From: an uncultured Bacteroidia bacterium
GTDB taxonomy: Bacteria > Bacteroidota > Bacteroidia > Bacteroidales > Prolixibacteraceae
DNA length: 36,377 bases
Reading direction: 5' to 3'
Assembly: GCA_903927965.1 (NCBI GenBank)
Contig: CAIYPA010000308.1
Span: 1-36,377, forward strand
Under the pieces are notes generated by a model. The model was given only the letters and a program-made list of their open reading frames with translations, did no database searches and had not been told where the DNA came from. The position numbers were made by a program, and so were the translations under genes. Positions 10,129 to 18,677 of this stretch are shown here, piece after piece (positions within the stretch are counted from its first letter, which is position 1; every line of letters begins with the position of its first letter).

Positions 10129-11796
10129 TCAATAATCAAAACTGCTGCCACCCAGAAACTCCCTTAGTACAGATGTTGGTGGGATCTCATCTTCTGGTAT
10201 CGATTCAAAATAGGAGATAAAGATCAACAGGCGAACAGCTTCCGAATATTCGCGAACGTTCTCCTTGACTTGCTTGAGCAAAGGGCTTGCATGTTTCTTG
10301 ATCACTGCCAACTCGTAAATCAGTGCCGAGTTGAACATGATATCGGCATTTTCCTGATAAGGGAAGATGTGCTTCTCTTCGCCCCGACGTACACTTGGCC
10401 ACCTTTGAATCGTGGTGAGCGCATCGTATCCCCTGTATTTGCTGTCACGTATAATTCTGCGCAAAAGCCGATTATCGGTTGTGGGAACATAAGTGTGTTC
10501 ATCGATCGAAATTTGGGTCAAAGCCGATACAAAGATACGGAAGGTATTTTCTGGGTTTATCCTAGGTGTCAATTCGGGGTTTAACCCATGTATCCCTTCG
10601 ATGATCAGGATGTTGTCCTTGGCCATTTTTATTTTCTTTCCGTTGAAAGTCCGTTGTCCCAGGTGAAAATCAAACTTTGGGACTGCAACCTCCTCGCCGG
10701 CCATCAATTTAAGCAGGAATTCATTAAAAAAAGGAATGTCTATTGCTTCCAACGCTTCAAAATCGTAAAAGCCCAAATCATCGACCGGAGTAAACTCCCG
10801 GTTGACGAAAAAATCGTCAACAGAAACTTCGATTGTGTGTAAGCCATTAACAGCCAATTGAATGCCCAATCTTCGGCTAAAAGTTGTTTTTCCCGAACTC
10901 GATGGGCCGGCTACCAGAACGATATTCACCTTGTCATGTTTTTGCGTGATTAGGGTGGCAATTTCTGCGATTTTTTTCTCATGCAATGCTTCCGAAATCT
11001 TGATCAGGTCACTGTGTTTTCCGGCACGGGTAAATGAATTCAACCTCGGAATATCCTCCACGCCAAGGATTTCAGCCCATTTCTTGTGTTCCCTGAAAAT
11101 ATTGAAATGTTTTTGCTGTTTTATTGCTGGTTCAAGTTTTTCCGGGTCTGAAAGGATTGGGAAGCGGAGCAGGAATCCATCATAATATTTTTCCACACCA
11201 TAATTCTTAACCAATCCGGTTGTGTTGAGCATGTGCCCGTAGAAAAAATTGACATGCTGTCCCAAAGTAAATATTGGGGCGTAAAGCCGACCATAATGAC
11301 GGAAGAGTTCTGCTTTGCGCGACAGTCCGCTGTTTTCAAGCATTTCAATGGCATGTTCAGCAAGTATCATTTTACGCTCTATTTGGATATCCTGAAGAAT
11401 GATCGACTTCATTTCATCATTGACCAACCACGCATCTTCTTCCGTAAAAGCCCTGTCAAGTCCTTCTATTTCACAATAATACCCTTTCGAAATGGCATGG
11501 TCGATCTTAAGTTGGGCTTCAGGCCACAGGTTTTTGACCGCGGCATAGAGTATAAAAGATAAGGTGCGAAGGTACATCCTTTGCCCATCCCGGCAAGTAT
11601 AATCAAAAAACTCGACCATTCGCGGTTTTACCATCTCATAATCAAGTGGTTTTGGCCGGTTGTTCACATAAGCTCCAAGTATAGGATGCTTTAATCCGAT
11701 TCCAAATTGAGTGGCATATTCACCCAATGTTGTCCCAAGAGGTGAGTTGCAGCTTGCATTTGAATTGACACATTTAATTTCGATGTTCTTTGCCAT
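10129..11796 (-). CDS. TGS-like domain plus uridine-kinase/phosphoribulokinase-family nucleoside kinase
   Basis: A 555-residue protein using the ATG at 11794-11796 (a GTG lies one codon upstream). The first part resembles the TGS and second additional domain region of threonyl-tRNA synthetases (TLGEYATQFGIG…; DHAISKGYYCEIEG… with FTEEDAWLVNDEM). The second part is a P-loop kinase with Walker A GPSSSGKTT at about 297-305, a following SVDDFF segment, and late family motifs (IIEGIHGLNPEL; RLLRRIIRDSKYRG). Enzymes of this family phosphorylate uridine or related nucleosides. This two-part form is common in Bacteroidota and is annotated as nucleoside kinase, but its true substrate is poorly established. 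It lies 54 bases downstream of the phytoene-synthase-type gene on the same strand and may be co-transcribed. There is no sign of truncation. Confidence 0.8.
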   Translation of the reverse strand: MAKNIEIKCVNSNASCNSPLGTTLGEYATQFGIGLKHPILGAYVNNRPKPLDYEMVKPRMVEFFDYTCRDGQRMYLRTLSFILYAAVKNLWPEAQLKIDHAISKGYYCEIEGLDRAFTEEDAWLVNDEMKSIILQDIQIERKMILAEHAIEMLENSGLSRKAELFRHYGRLYAPIFTLGQHVNFFYGHMLNTTGLVKNYGVEKYYDGFLLRFPILSDPEKLEPAIKQQKHFNIFREHKKWAEILGVEDIPRLNSFTRAGKHSDLIKISEALHEKKIAEIATLITQKHDKVNIVLVAGPSSSGKTTFSRRLGIQLAVNGLHTIEVSVDDFFVNREFTPVDDLGFYDFEALEAIDIPFFNEFLLKLMAGEEVAVPKFDFHLGQRTFNGKKIKMAKDNILIIEGIHGLNPELTPRINPENTFRIFVSALTQISIDEHTYVPTTDNRLLRRIIRDSKYRGYDALTTIQRWPSVRRGEEKHIFPYQENADIMFNSALIYELAVIKKHASPLLKQVKENVREYSEAVRLLIFISYFESIPEDEIPPTSVLREFLGGSSFDY

Positions 11797-11850
11797 CACT
11801 TTTAATCGTTAACAAAATAAAGCCACAAGATAGCTTTTTTGTCCGATTTT

Positions 11851-12783
11851 TTAACTACAAAAACCACGAATAAGTTTGTGGACTCTTTCCCTGACTTCCT
11901 GCGGTGTGGGATTAAGTTCTTCTGCGGTGAACATTCCATGTTCGGGATCGATCTTTTCGAAGACCATCATATATAGGTCAAAAATAAGTTCAAGGCTAAA
12001 TTGATATCGTGGAGCTACAAATGGTTTAATCTCCTTGATCATCTGAAGTGTTTTTGCCCTGTATTCGTCGGCGAGGTTATAATAGATACGGATCATTTCC
12101 CTGAAACCTTGGGTGATCTCAGTCCCGTAACTGATCGATCTAAGTTGGGCACGGTCCAAACCGTTTTGTGCAATCAGGTCGTCGGCAAAGTACGTAAGGT
12201 TGTGGTGTTGGTCTTTTTGAAAATCCCTGATGATATGGACGATATAACTAAATATTGCACAGGGTGTTGCAGCTGCCCTGACATCAAAGGCCGGTGACTT
12301 GTATTCAGCACTGTCGAAAGAGATCCCGCACAGATGGACAAAAACCGCAGCCGGGGCTATCGAGGCACCTTTACAGTATTCCAGGAAGGTGTCCATCGAA
12401 TCAAACCCGTCATGGTAAATGTCAAAAATCATCGAACGGGCAAAGGCTTCCATGGTCCAACACGGTATTTTAAAGCGGGACATTGTTTCGTTCAATGATT
12501 TTTTCATTGGATCGGTGGTGTCACAATCGCTGATTGAGTGGATCCATTGCTGGACCTCCTTTTCAAACATTTCCCTCTCTGAAACAGCGATGACCCGATG
12601 TTCCGATTTGTAATTGTCAATCAGATCATCAATGGCCCTCATAAACCGATAGCAGGTTTTTGCCGCACTAAATCTTTCCTCATCCCAAAAATTTGCGGCG
12701 ATCAGAATATTGGGGTGGTCAATAATTTTCTCAAAATCGAGATTTTCAAAAATGGTTAAGTAATTGTCAGCCTGTTTATTCAT
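11851..12783 (-). CDS. crtB: Squalene/phytoene synthase family protein (CrtB-like)
   Basis: A 310-residue trans-isoprenyl head-to-head synthase. Both aspartate-rich motifs that bind the Mg-diphosphates are intact: D52-D-L-I-D56 and D187-F-Q-K-D191. The later YFADDL segment corresponds to the YxxxDL motif of the family. Phytoene synthases join two geranylgeranyl diphosphates to phytoene; squalene-type homologues use farnesyl diphosphate. The neighbour 12 bases upstream is a CrtI-type desaturase, so carotenoid synthesis (phytoene to desaturated carotene) is the likely role. The N-terminal region is more divergent than in standard CrtB, so a C30 (CrtM/HpnC-like) activity is possible. No cyclase or hydroxylase gene is in the window, so the final pigment cannot be predicted. 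Confidence 0.82.
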   Translation of the reverse strand: MNKQADNYLTIFENLDFEKIIDHPNILIAANFWDEERFSAAKTCYRFMRAIDDLIDNYKSEHRVIAVSEREMFEKEVQQWIHSISDCDTTDPMKKSLNETMSRFKIPCWTMEAFARSMIFDIYHDGFDSMDTFLEYCKGASIAPAAVFVHLCGISFDSAEYKSPAFDVRAAATPCAIFSYIVHIIRDFQKDQHHNLTYFADDLIAQNGLDRAQLRSISYGTEITQGFREMIRIYYNLADEYRAKTLQMIKEIKPFVAPRYQFSLELIFDLYMMVFEKIDPEHGMFTAEELNPTPQEVRERVHKLIRGFCS

Positions 12784-12795
12784 AGTTAGTCATTG

Positions 12796-14286
12796 TTATA
12801 ATTGCAGGTTTTCTTTTAGTATTCGCTCATAAGTCAGTTTTGCCGAAAGTAAAACAAGAGGCACACCGTTACCGGGATTGGTGCTGCCACCAACGAAATA
12901 TAGGTTGCGATAACGGCTATGGCGGTTGTGTGGCCTGAAATAGCCCATCTGAAAAATCGTGTGGCCAATGCTTCCGAAAACAGAACCCCTTGAAACATTG
13001 TAAATTGATTTCCATGCCAATGGCGTATAACAAACTTCAAATTTAATGTTTTCCTCAAGATCGGCAAAACCTTCCTCTGCCAATCTTTTCAGCACGTCGG
13101 TGCGGACCTGTTTTTTTAAGGCATCCCAGTCCTGTGGTTTCTTTTCATCCAAATGACCCATGGGTACGATGACAGAAATTGTATCCTGATCGGGCGGGGC
13201 TGCAAGCGGATCGGTACGGACCGGTGCATGGACATAGAAACTTGGATTTTTGGATATTGAATGCTCTTTAAAAATGGCATCGAGGCTTTTCGAAAAATCT
13301 TTTGCCAGGAAAATACTATGGTGGGCAAAATGTGGATAAGCCTTTTTTAGCCCCCAGTGAAACACGACAGCTGAACAGGAGTAAGACCTGTTTTCCAAAC
13401 CCCTTGATGTTCGGCTTTCTGGCAACAGGTTTTGATAGACATATGGAAGGTCGGCATTTGCGACAATCAGATCGTAGTTCGAACTGTTCCCATCACCAAA
13501 AATCAATTGTGTGGCACGACCCTTTTCCACTCCGATCTTCTCTACCGTTGTATTAAAAATGAACCTTACACCTACCTTCAGGGCCTCCGCTTCAAGTCTT
13601 GAGGTGATTTGTTGCATTCCGCCTATCGGGAATAGGGCTCCTTCGGTCAATTCGGTACCCGGTAACATCGCAAACAGGGCCGGAGCTTTTAATGGGCTTT
13701 GTCCAACATAGATATTCTGAAATGTGAAAGCTTGCTGGAGGTTTTCGTTTTTAAAATAACGTTTTACAAAGGTGTAATGTCTTAACCACACCTTTAACCT
13801 GAAAAGCATCCTGACATTCAAAGGAGTTGTAAATTCGAACAGGTTGTAAAAATTGCGGGAGAGGAGGTTTTTGTACGATTCACAAAAAAAGGAGTACCCC
13901 TTTTTGATGTATGGCCCGAAACGGATGAAACTTCCCGGTTCCATCCTTTCTAGCTGAGGTCTCATCACTTCAGGATCTTTGGAAATTGTCAGTTTCTCCC
14001 CATTTCCAAAATACAATTTGTAGATCGTGGAGAGGTCCTTCAGTTCAAAACATTCATCAAAATTCAGCCCGAGCGATTCGAAAACTGTCCTGTAAATCGA
14101 AGGCATCAAAAGGATTGTGGCACCAAGGTCAAACCGATGGCCTTCGCGCAACAATTGGCTGCACCGTCCACCTGATTTGTCATTTTTCTCATAAACAACC
14201 ACATCGAACCCATTTTTGGCAAGTAAAATGGACAATGCCATTCCACCTATTCCCGCCCCTATAATGGCAATTGTTTTTTTATCCAT
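12796..14286 (-). CDS. crtI: Phytoene desaturase family FAD-dependent oxidoreductase (CrtI-like)
   Basis: A 496-residue flavoprotein. The start chosen is the ATG at 14284-14286, which places the dinucleotide-binding motif at the N-terminus (MDKKTIAIIGAGIGG, Gly10-Gly15), as usual for CrtI. A 13-residue longer start exists but is less likely. Family features include EKNDKSGGR after the second strand, the YVGQSPLKAPALFAMLP segment, FPIGGMQQI, and the C-terminal signature YFVGGSTNPGNGVPLVLLSAKL. CrtI-type enzymes desaturate phytoene (C40) or diapophytoene (C30); ketolase-like members share the same fold. The gene is first in a two-gene carotenoid unit with the phytoene/squalene synthase 12 bases downstream, which is the usual Bacteroidota arrangement. 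The number of desaturation steps cannot be told from sequence. Confidence 0.88.
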   Translation of the reverse strand: MDKKTIAIIGAGIGGMALSILLAKNGFDVVVYEKNDKSGGRCSQLLREGHRFDLGATILLMPSIYRTVFESLGLNFDECFELKDLSTIYKLYFGNGEKLTISKDPEVMRPQLERMEPGSFIRFGPYIKKGYSFFCESYKNLLSRNFYNLFEFTTPLNVRMLFRLKVWLRHYTFVKRYFKNENLQQAFTFQNIYVGQSPLKAPALFAMLPGTELTEGALFPIGGMQQITSRLEAEALKVGVRFIFNTTVEKIGVEKGRATQLIFGDGNSSNYDLIVANADLPYVYQNLLPESRTSRGLENRSYSCSAVVFHWGLKKAYPHFAHHSIFLAKDFSKSLDAIFKEHSISKNPSFYVHAPVRTDPLAAPPDQDTISVIVPMGHLDEKKPQDWDALKKQVRTDVLKRLAEEGFADLEENIKFEVCYTPLAWKSIYNVSRGSVFGSIGHTIFQMGYFRPHNRHSRYRNLYFVGGSTNPGNGVPLVLLSAKLTYERILKENLQL

Positions 14287-14362
14287 ACCGACAAAGACAA
14301 ACTGTTTTAAATCTGAGTTGGTCACATGTTGTATTTGTCAATCAACCGGTGAAAAAATTACA

Positions 14363-15565
14363 CTACTTCCAGACAACCAGGTCATTTTTCCGTATTCCTT
14401 TGGCTGGGAACGGGTGTGTGCTGTCGAATGGATAAAGGGCTTCCTGAGCCTCGATTACGATCCCTGTTTCATTCAGGGAGCCATCAGCGTTCATTGCCTT
14501 TGAGAGGTCAAGGCCAAGGTGTTTTGCAAGAAATGGATAAACTGCCTGGCGTTTGTTGTAATCATATCCATGTTTGTCGTTTGGAAGATGTACATTTTCG
14601 ATGTTTTCCTTATGTCCCAACAGATTATAGATGTATTGTAAATGGGGCAACTCATCAACCGGATTATTTTTTGTCCAATCACCACCATCCGAAACAAGCA
14701 ACTGAGGGCGAGGGGCGGCACAACCGGCAATTTCAACGTTGTTTGTCTGGTAGTCTTTGTCTTTGTGGATCGGCAACCCACTCTCGCAAACGCAACCTCC
14801 AAAGAAATAGGCCGAAACCATTACAACCGGAACTGAGACTGCAATTCGCTGATCAATAGCCGTTAGCAAAAATGTTTGTGTTCCACCTCCTGATGCACCT
14901 GTGCAGGCGATCCTTTTTGGATCGGCACCTATCGAAAGCAGGAAATCGACAGACCGGATGCTGTTCCACAATTGCTGCCTCAAAGCCAGGGCGTTGGTAT
15001 GTTCCCACCCAATATCTTTCATCTGGCCGTAACCCACCATATCGATCGCCAGGACAATGGCGCCCATACGGGCCATTGCCGCAAACCTCTTTTGGGCATC
15101 GGGACGGTACCGCCCTACATCGCCAGGATTTGACCAGTGCCCATGTGGGCTCAGGATGCCGGGAAGGGAGCCTTTTGCGTTGATGGGTTTGTAAATGCTT
15201 CCGGTGACATAAACACCAGGAAGGCTCTCAAAGGCAACATTCTGTACCTGATAACCATCGAAGGTCCTTATGGCACCAAGGATGGGATTCAACGGACATT
15301 TTTCAGGGAACTTTGTAAGGCCAGCACCTTTAAGTATTTGTTTCCTGATCAATTCGGCCCTCTTATTCCATGCATCCGCAGTTGTGTAGCTTTCGCGTTG
15401 TTTGGCAAGAAACTGTCGCCCTTGTTCTTCGGTCCAATAGTTTCCCTGACAGAGCATTGGGTCAGTTTTTTTTGTATCCTTTTTTTCCTGTGCAACTATC
15501 GCCTGCATCTGAAGGAATCCCAATAGCACAAAAATAACAACCCTTGTTTTAATTATGTGTTTCAT
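14363..15565 (-). CDS. Secreted alpha/beta hydrolase, acetylxylan-esterase-like
   Basis: A 400-residue exported hydrolase with an N-terminal signal peptide (MKHIIKTRVVIFVLLGFLQM…VAQ). The alpha/beta-hydrolase elements are visible: an oxyanion-side LSPHGHW motif near 139-144, a nucleophile elbow G-A-S225-G-G, a probable acid Asp296 (SDGGDW) and a probable catalytic His332 (DKHGYD). The overall pattern (LPGILSPHGH…, IAIDMVGYGQ-like segment) matches secreted esterases grouped with acetylxylan esterases and related Abhydrolase families. It probably deacylates a polysaccharide or oligosaccharide in the periplasm or at the surface. It lies 76 bases upstream of crtI on the same strand, but there is no functional reason to link it to carotenoids. 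The exact ester substrate is unknown. Confidence 0.75.
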   Translation of the reverse strand: MKHIIKTRVVIFVLLGFLQMQAIVAQEKKDTKKTDPMLCQGNYWTEEQGRQFLAKQRESYTTADAWNKRAELIRKQILKGAGLTKFPEKCPLNPILGAIRTFDGYQVQNVAFESLPGVYVTGSIYKPINAKGSLPGILSPHGHWSNPGDVGRYRPDAQKRFAAMARMGAIVLAIDMVGYGQMKDIGWEHTNALALRQQLWNSIRSVDFLLSIGADPKRIACTGASGGGTQTFLLTAIDQRIAVSVPVVMVSAYFFGGCVCESGLPIHKDKDYQTNNVEIAGCAAPRPQLLVSDGGDWTKNNPVDELPHLQYIYNLLGHKENIENVHLPNDKHGYDYNKRQAVYPFLAKHLGLDLSKAMNADGSLNETGIVIEAQEALYPFDSTHPFPAKGIRKNDLVVWK

Positions 15566-15709
15566 ATTGTGATAGTTAAATAGTTGTTGATTTCAATTTT
15601 TGAAAGTGATTAAAGTAGTTATTTCTTTGAAAACTTTTTCTCCCAAATGTTTTTTCCAATGACAGTATTTTAAAATAATAAGTCAATGAGATTAAAGCCT
15701 GAATTAGGC

Positions 15710-15717
15710 TAAATTTG
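15710..15717 (+). promoter_or_regulatory. Bacteroidota -7 element TAAATTTG upstream of rdgB
   Basis: TAAATTTG fits the Bacteroidota primary-sigma -7 consensus TAnnTTTG and lies about 22 bases before the rdgB start at 15739. No good TTG -33 element is visible at the usual spacing. Its position makes an upstream rdgB start at 15715 impossible in practice, because the start would lie inside the promoter. Confidence 0.5.
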
Positions 15718-15738
15718 TGGCAAATCACAATGGTTAAA

Positions 15739-16326
15739 ATGGAAAAACTTGTATTTGCCACCAATAACAGCCACAAGCTTCGGGAATTGTCGCAGATTAT
15801 GCCACCTGATATTGAATTGATGAGTTTAAGCGACATCGGGTGCGATGACGAAATCCCTGAAACAGGCCCAACACTTGAATCAAATGCTGCACAAAAAGCC
15901 TTTTACATATGGGACAAATATGGCTTGAATTGTTTTGCCGATGATACAGGACTGGAGATCGAGTCGTTGGGAAACGAGCCTGGTGTCTATTCGGCCCGGT
16001 ATGCTGGTGAAGCAAGGGATTCCAATGCTAACATTATCAAGGTATTGGAGAATTTGCGCAATGAAACAAACCGTAAAGCGCGTTTCAGGTGTGTAATTTC
16101 GCTGGTGATCAAAGGACAGGAAACCCAATTTGAGGGAATTGTGGATGGGGAAATTGCCACTGAGAAACATGGGAATTCAGGTTTTGGATATGACCCTGTT
16201 TTTGTACCAGATGGATATGACCAATCGTTTGCAGAACTTACCCCTGAAGTTAAAAACGGGATTAGCCATAGGGCAAGGGCTGTGATGAAGTTGGTAGAGT
16301 ATTTGAGGAAAAACAGAAATAAATAG
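15739..16326 (+). CDS. rdgB: XTP/dITP diphosphatase (non-canonical purine NTP pyrophosphatase)
   Basis: A 195-residue HAM1/RdgB-family enzyme that hydrolyses XTP, dITP and ITP to monophosphates, keeping deaminated purines out of DNA and RNA. Family motifs are complete: [11 protein letters not shown] at the N-terminus, [14 protein letters not shown], the catalytic-aspartate segment [19 protein letters not shown], and SGFGYDPVF with SHRARA near the C-terminus. The start at 15739 is preferred because it gives the canonical short N-terminus and follows a TAAATTTG -7 element; the ATG at 15730 is an alternative. The stop codon lies inside an array of GAAAT repeats that fills the junction with porZ, 41 bases downstream, so the two genes are probably co-transcribed. 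Confidence 0.95.
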   Translation: MEKLVFATNNSHKLRELSQIMPPDIELMSLSDIGCDDEIPETGPTLESNAAQKAFYIWDKYGLNCFADDTGLEIESLGNEPGVYSARYAGEARDSNANIIKVLENLRNETNRKARFRCVISLVIKGQETQFEGIVDGEIATEKHGNSGFGYDPVFVPDGYDQSFAELTPEVKNGISHRARAVMKLVEYLRKNRNK

Positions 16327-16369
16327 GAATAGGGGAAATAAATAGAAATAACAGAAATAAAGTAGAAAT
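16315..16369. repeat. About 10-bp-period GAAAT repeat between rdgB and porZ
   Basis: Five GAAAT cores and one variant GGAAT recur every 9-11 bases: agaaat at 16315, ggaat at 16325, gaaat at 16335, and agaaat at 16344, 16353 and 16364. The array spans the end of rdgB, the whole intergenic gap, and the last unit overlaps the porZ ATG. It is short and imperfect. An array with the same core, inverted, lies downstream of guaA. Confidence 0.6.
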
Positions 16370-18677
16370 GGGTCTGAAGATTCAATATTTGCTCATTGTA
16401 TTGTTCTCCTGTTTTATTTCAGGTACGGCACCTGCAAGTAATTGGAGGTCGCATCTATCATATTATCAGGTCATTGCTGTCGTACAGGGTAACCAGAAAA
16501 TATTTGCCGCCAATCGAAATGGCCTGTTTTCCTATGACCTCGCAACCAAGGGTTTTGACACAAAAACTACTGTTGAGGGGCTTTCAGACTCCGGGATCTC
16601 GGTAATTCAATGGACGGATTCACGGGGCGGTTTACTTGTCGGATATTCCAACGGGAATCTGGACCTAATCATAGACAATAAGATACTTAATCTCCCGTTT
16701 ATTAAAGACAAAGCCTCAATTCCCAAAAAAGCGATCAACCATATCTATTGTGAAGGTGATTTTGCATGGCTGGCTTGTGATTTCGGGATTGTGAAGGTTA
16801 ACCTTAAAAAATGGGAAGTGGCAGAAACATGGATGATCGGCCCGCTAGCCACTTCAATTTCAGTGCTGGATTTTACTTCCGACGACCATTATTTCTGGGC
16901 CGCTACCGATTCAGGGATATTCAGGGCTGAAAAGTCGAACATCAATCTTCAGGATTACCGGAACTGGGTATTGCAGGAACAGTTGCCCATACCTCGGGAA
17001 CAATACAATTCGGTCGTTGTTTTCAATCAGAAGGTGATTGTTTGCGATTTGGCTGGCCGTATTTATTCATATGACGGAACATCCTGGCAAACGGCCTATC
17101 CGACAGTCACGAATGTCGTTAAGATCCGTGCTTTCCCAGCTGCCTTGGTTTTTATATGTAAGGAAAGTGTTAAGATGACAGGAACGAATGGAGTTGTTAC
17201 AATCTCTGCTTATGATGCCCTTTTACCTGCAAATACAATTATTTCACCAGCCGACGTGCTGATCTCGGGTACCGGTGAACTTTGGGTCGGCGATCAAACA
17301 TTTGGACTTTATCAGAAATCTGGCAATCAGGGTTTTATCTTGCATGTACCTTCCAGTCCGGCAAACAATAACGTTCAGGCCCTGACATCGAATGGTTCAA
17401 ATCTTTATGTAGCTACGGGCGTTGAAGGTTCAGTTTCACAGGCAACTCCAGCCGAATTGCATCGATTTACCGGTAATCAATGGGTATCCATTAATCAATA
17501 CACTGACAATAAGTTAGCTGGATTGAAAAATATACTGGAAATTGTTCCATCACCAATTGATCCCGAACATTACTGGGCTTCAACATCGGGAAGTGGACTA
17601 CTCGAATTTCAGGGTACCAAATTATTAAAGCAGTACAATTCGACCAACTCGACCCTTGAAACCTTCAACGGACTTTGCCAGACCGGTGGGTTGGCTTTTG
17701 ATGCAATGGGTTATTTGTGGGTTACCAACCCAAAGGCAAGCAATCAATTGCATGTGATTAAACCTGACGGGACATGGAAAGCCTTAAATTACCAAGGCAT
17801 TAACAATCAGTTTGTTTCAGCTGGGAACCTGATCATCACAAAATCGGATACCAAATGGATCATTGTGGACAACGCAGATCTTTTTGCAGTTAAGACACGG
17901 AGCACACCGGATATTACCACGGATGATGTGTTTAAAAAGAGTTCTGTGTTCAGCCGGTTTACAAACAATGAATCGACCCTGATCAAAGGGTTTAGTGTTG
18001 TCAATTGCATAGCGGAAGACCATGATGGGTACCTCTGGGTTGGGACAGAAAATGGGGTTGTCGTTTACAACAATCCTGACGCCATATTTGGGACCAATGG
18101 CTTTTATGGTATCCAACCCTCTGTCGATCTTGGGGATGGTATTTTTCATCCGGCACTTGAAAATGAAACAGTCACTGCAATGGCGGTTGACGGTGGTAAC
18201 CGGAAATGGTTTGGCACCACAAATTCGGGTGTTTTTCTATTTTCAAAAGATTGTTCAACACTGATCAGCCATTTCAATACCGATAATTCGCCTCTCTTTT
18301 CAAACAAGATCAATGCTATTGCGATAAATGGCGATAATGGGGAGGTCTTCTTTTCAACTGCGAATGGGTTGATTTCCTTAATGGGAAATGCGACAGAAGG
18401 GGAGGGGGCATTCCATAATCTGTATGTTTGGCCCAATCCCGTCAGGGAAACCTATCAGGGAGATATAACAATTGATGGGCTAGCGGAAGAATCGACTGTC
18501 AGAATAACAGATGTTGCCGGTAACCTTGTTTATAAGACCACCTCGATTGGTGGGCGTGCCATTTGGAATGGTAAAAATGGGAAGGGACAGCGATCCAGTA
18601 CCGGCGTTTACCTTATATTTTGTGCCAATCGCGATGGCAGTCAATCGAAAGTGATCAAGCTTTTATTTATTCATTAA
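16368..18677 (+). CDS. porZ: Type IX secretion system protein PorZ (two-propeller protein with sorting domain)
   Basis: A 769-residue exported protein. It has a signal peptide (to about residue 23, SGTAPAS), then SNWRSHLSYYQ typical of PorZ. Two beta-propeller regions follow, with repeated blades such as WAATDSGIFRAEK, LWVGDQTFGLYQK, LWVGTENGVVVYN and KWFGTTNSGVFLF. The C-terminal sorting-type domain (WPNPVRETYQGDITIDGL…STGVYLIFC) is about 85 residues long. PorZ sits at the cell surface in the type IX attachment complex with the sortase PorU and helps deliver the anionic lipopolysaccharide that is attached to cargo. Length and domain order match the Porphyromonas protein. The recO gene starts immediately at the stop codon, a linkage also seen in other Bacteroidota. 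A generic two-component-regulator propeller protein is the less likely alternative. Confidence 0.82.
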   Translation: MGLKIQYLLIVLFSCFISGTAPASNWRSHLSYYQVIAVVQGNQKIFAANRNGLFSYDLATKGFDTKTTVEGLSDSGISVIQWTDSRGGLLVGYSNGNLDLIIDNKILNLPFIKDKASIPKKAINHIYCEGDFAWLACDFGIVKVNLKKWEVAETWMIGPLATSISVLDFTSDDHYFWAATDSGIFRAEKSNINLQDYRNWVLQEQLPIPREQYNSVVVFNQKVIVCDLAGRIYSYDGTSWQTAYPTVTNVVKIRAFPAALVFICKESVKMTGTNGVVTISAYDALLPANTIISPADVLISGTGELWVGDQTFGLYQKSGNQGFILHVPSSPANNNVQALTSNGSNLYVATGVEGSVSQATPAELHRFTGNQWVSINQYTDNKLAGLKNILEIVPSPIDPEHYWASTSGSGLLEFQGTKLLKQYNSTNSTLETFNGLCQTGGLAFDAMGYLWVTNPKASNQLHVIKPDGTWKALNYQGINNQFVSAGNLIITKSDTKWIIVDNADLFAVKTRSTPDITTDDVFKKSSVFSRFTNNESTLIKGFSVVNCIAEDHDGYLWVGTENGVVVYNNPDAIFGTNGFYGIQPSVDLGDGIFHPALENETVTAMAVDGGNRKWFGTTNSGVFLFSKDCSTLISHFNTDNSPLFSNKINAIAINGDNGEVFFSTANGLISLMGNATEGEGAFHNLYVWPNPVRETYQGDITIDGLAEESTVRITDVAGNLVYKTTSIGGRAIWNGKNGKGQRSSTGVYLIFCANRDGSQSKVIKLLFIH

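Noticed and set aside
11233-11562. Plus-strand reading frame opposite the kinase gene
   Set aside because: It is antisense to well-conserved kinase coding sequence and shows no domain, start context or promoter.
15715-15738. Longer N-terminus for RdgB
   Set aside because: The upstream start lies within the TAAATTTG promoter element and adds residues not seen in the family.
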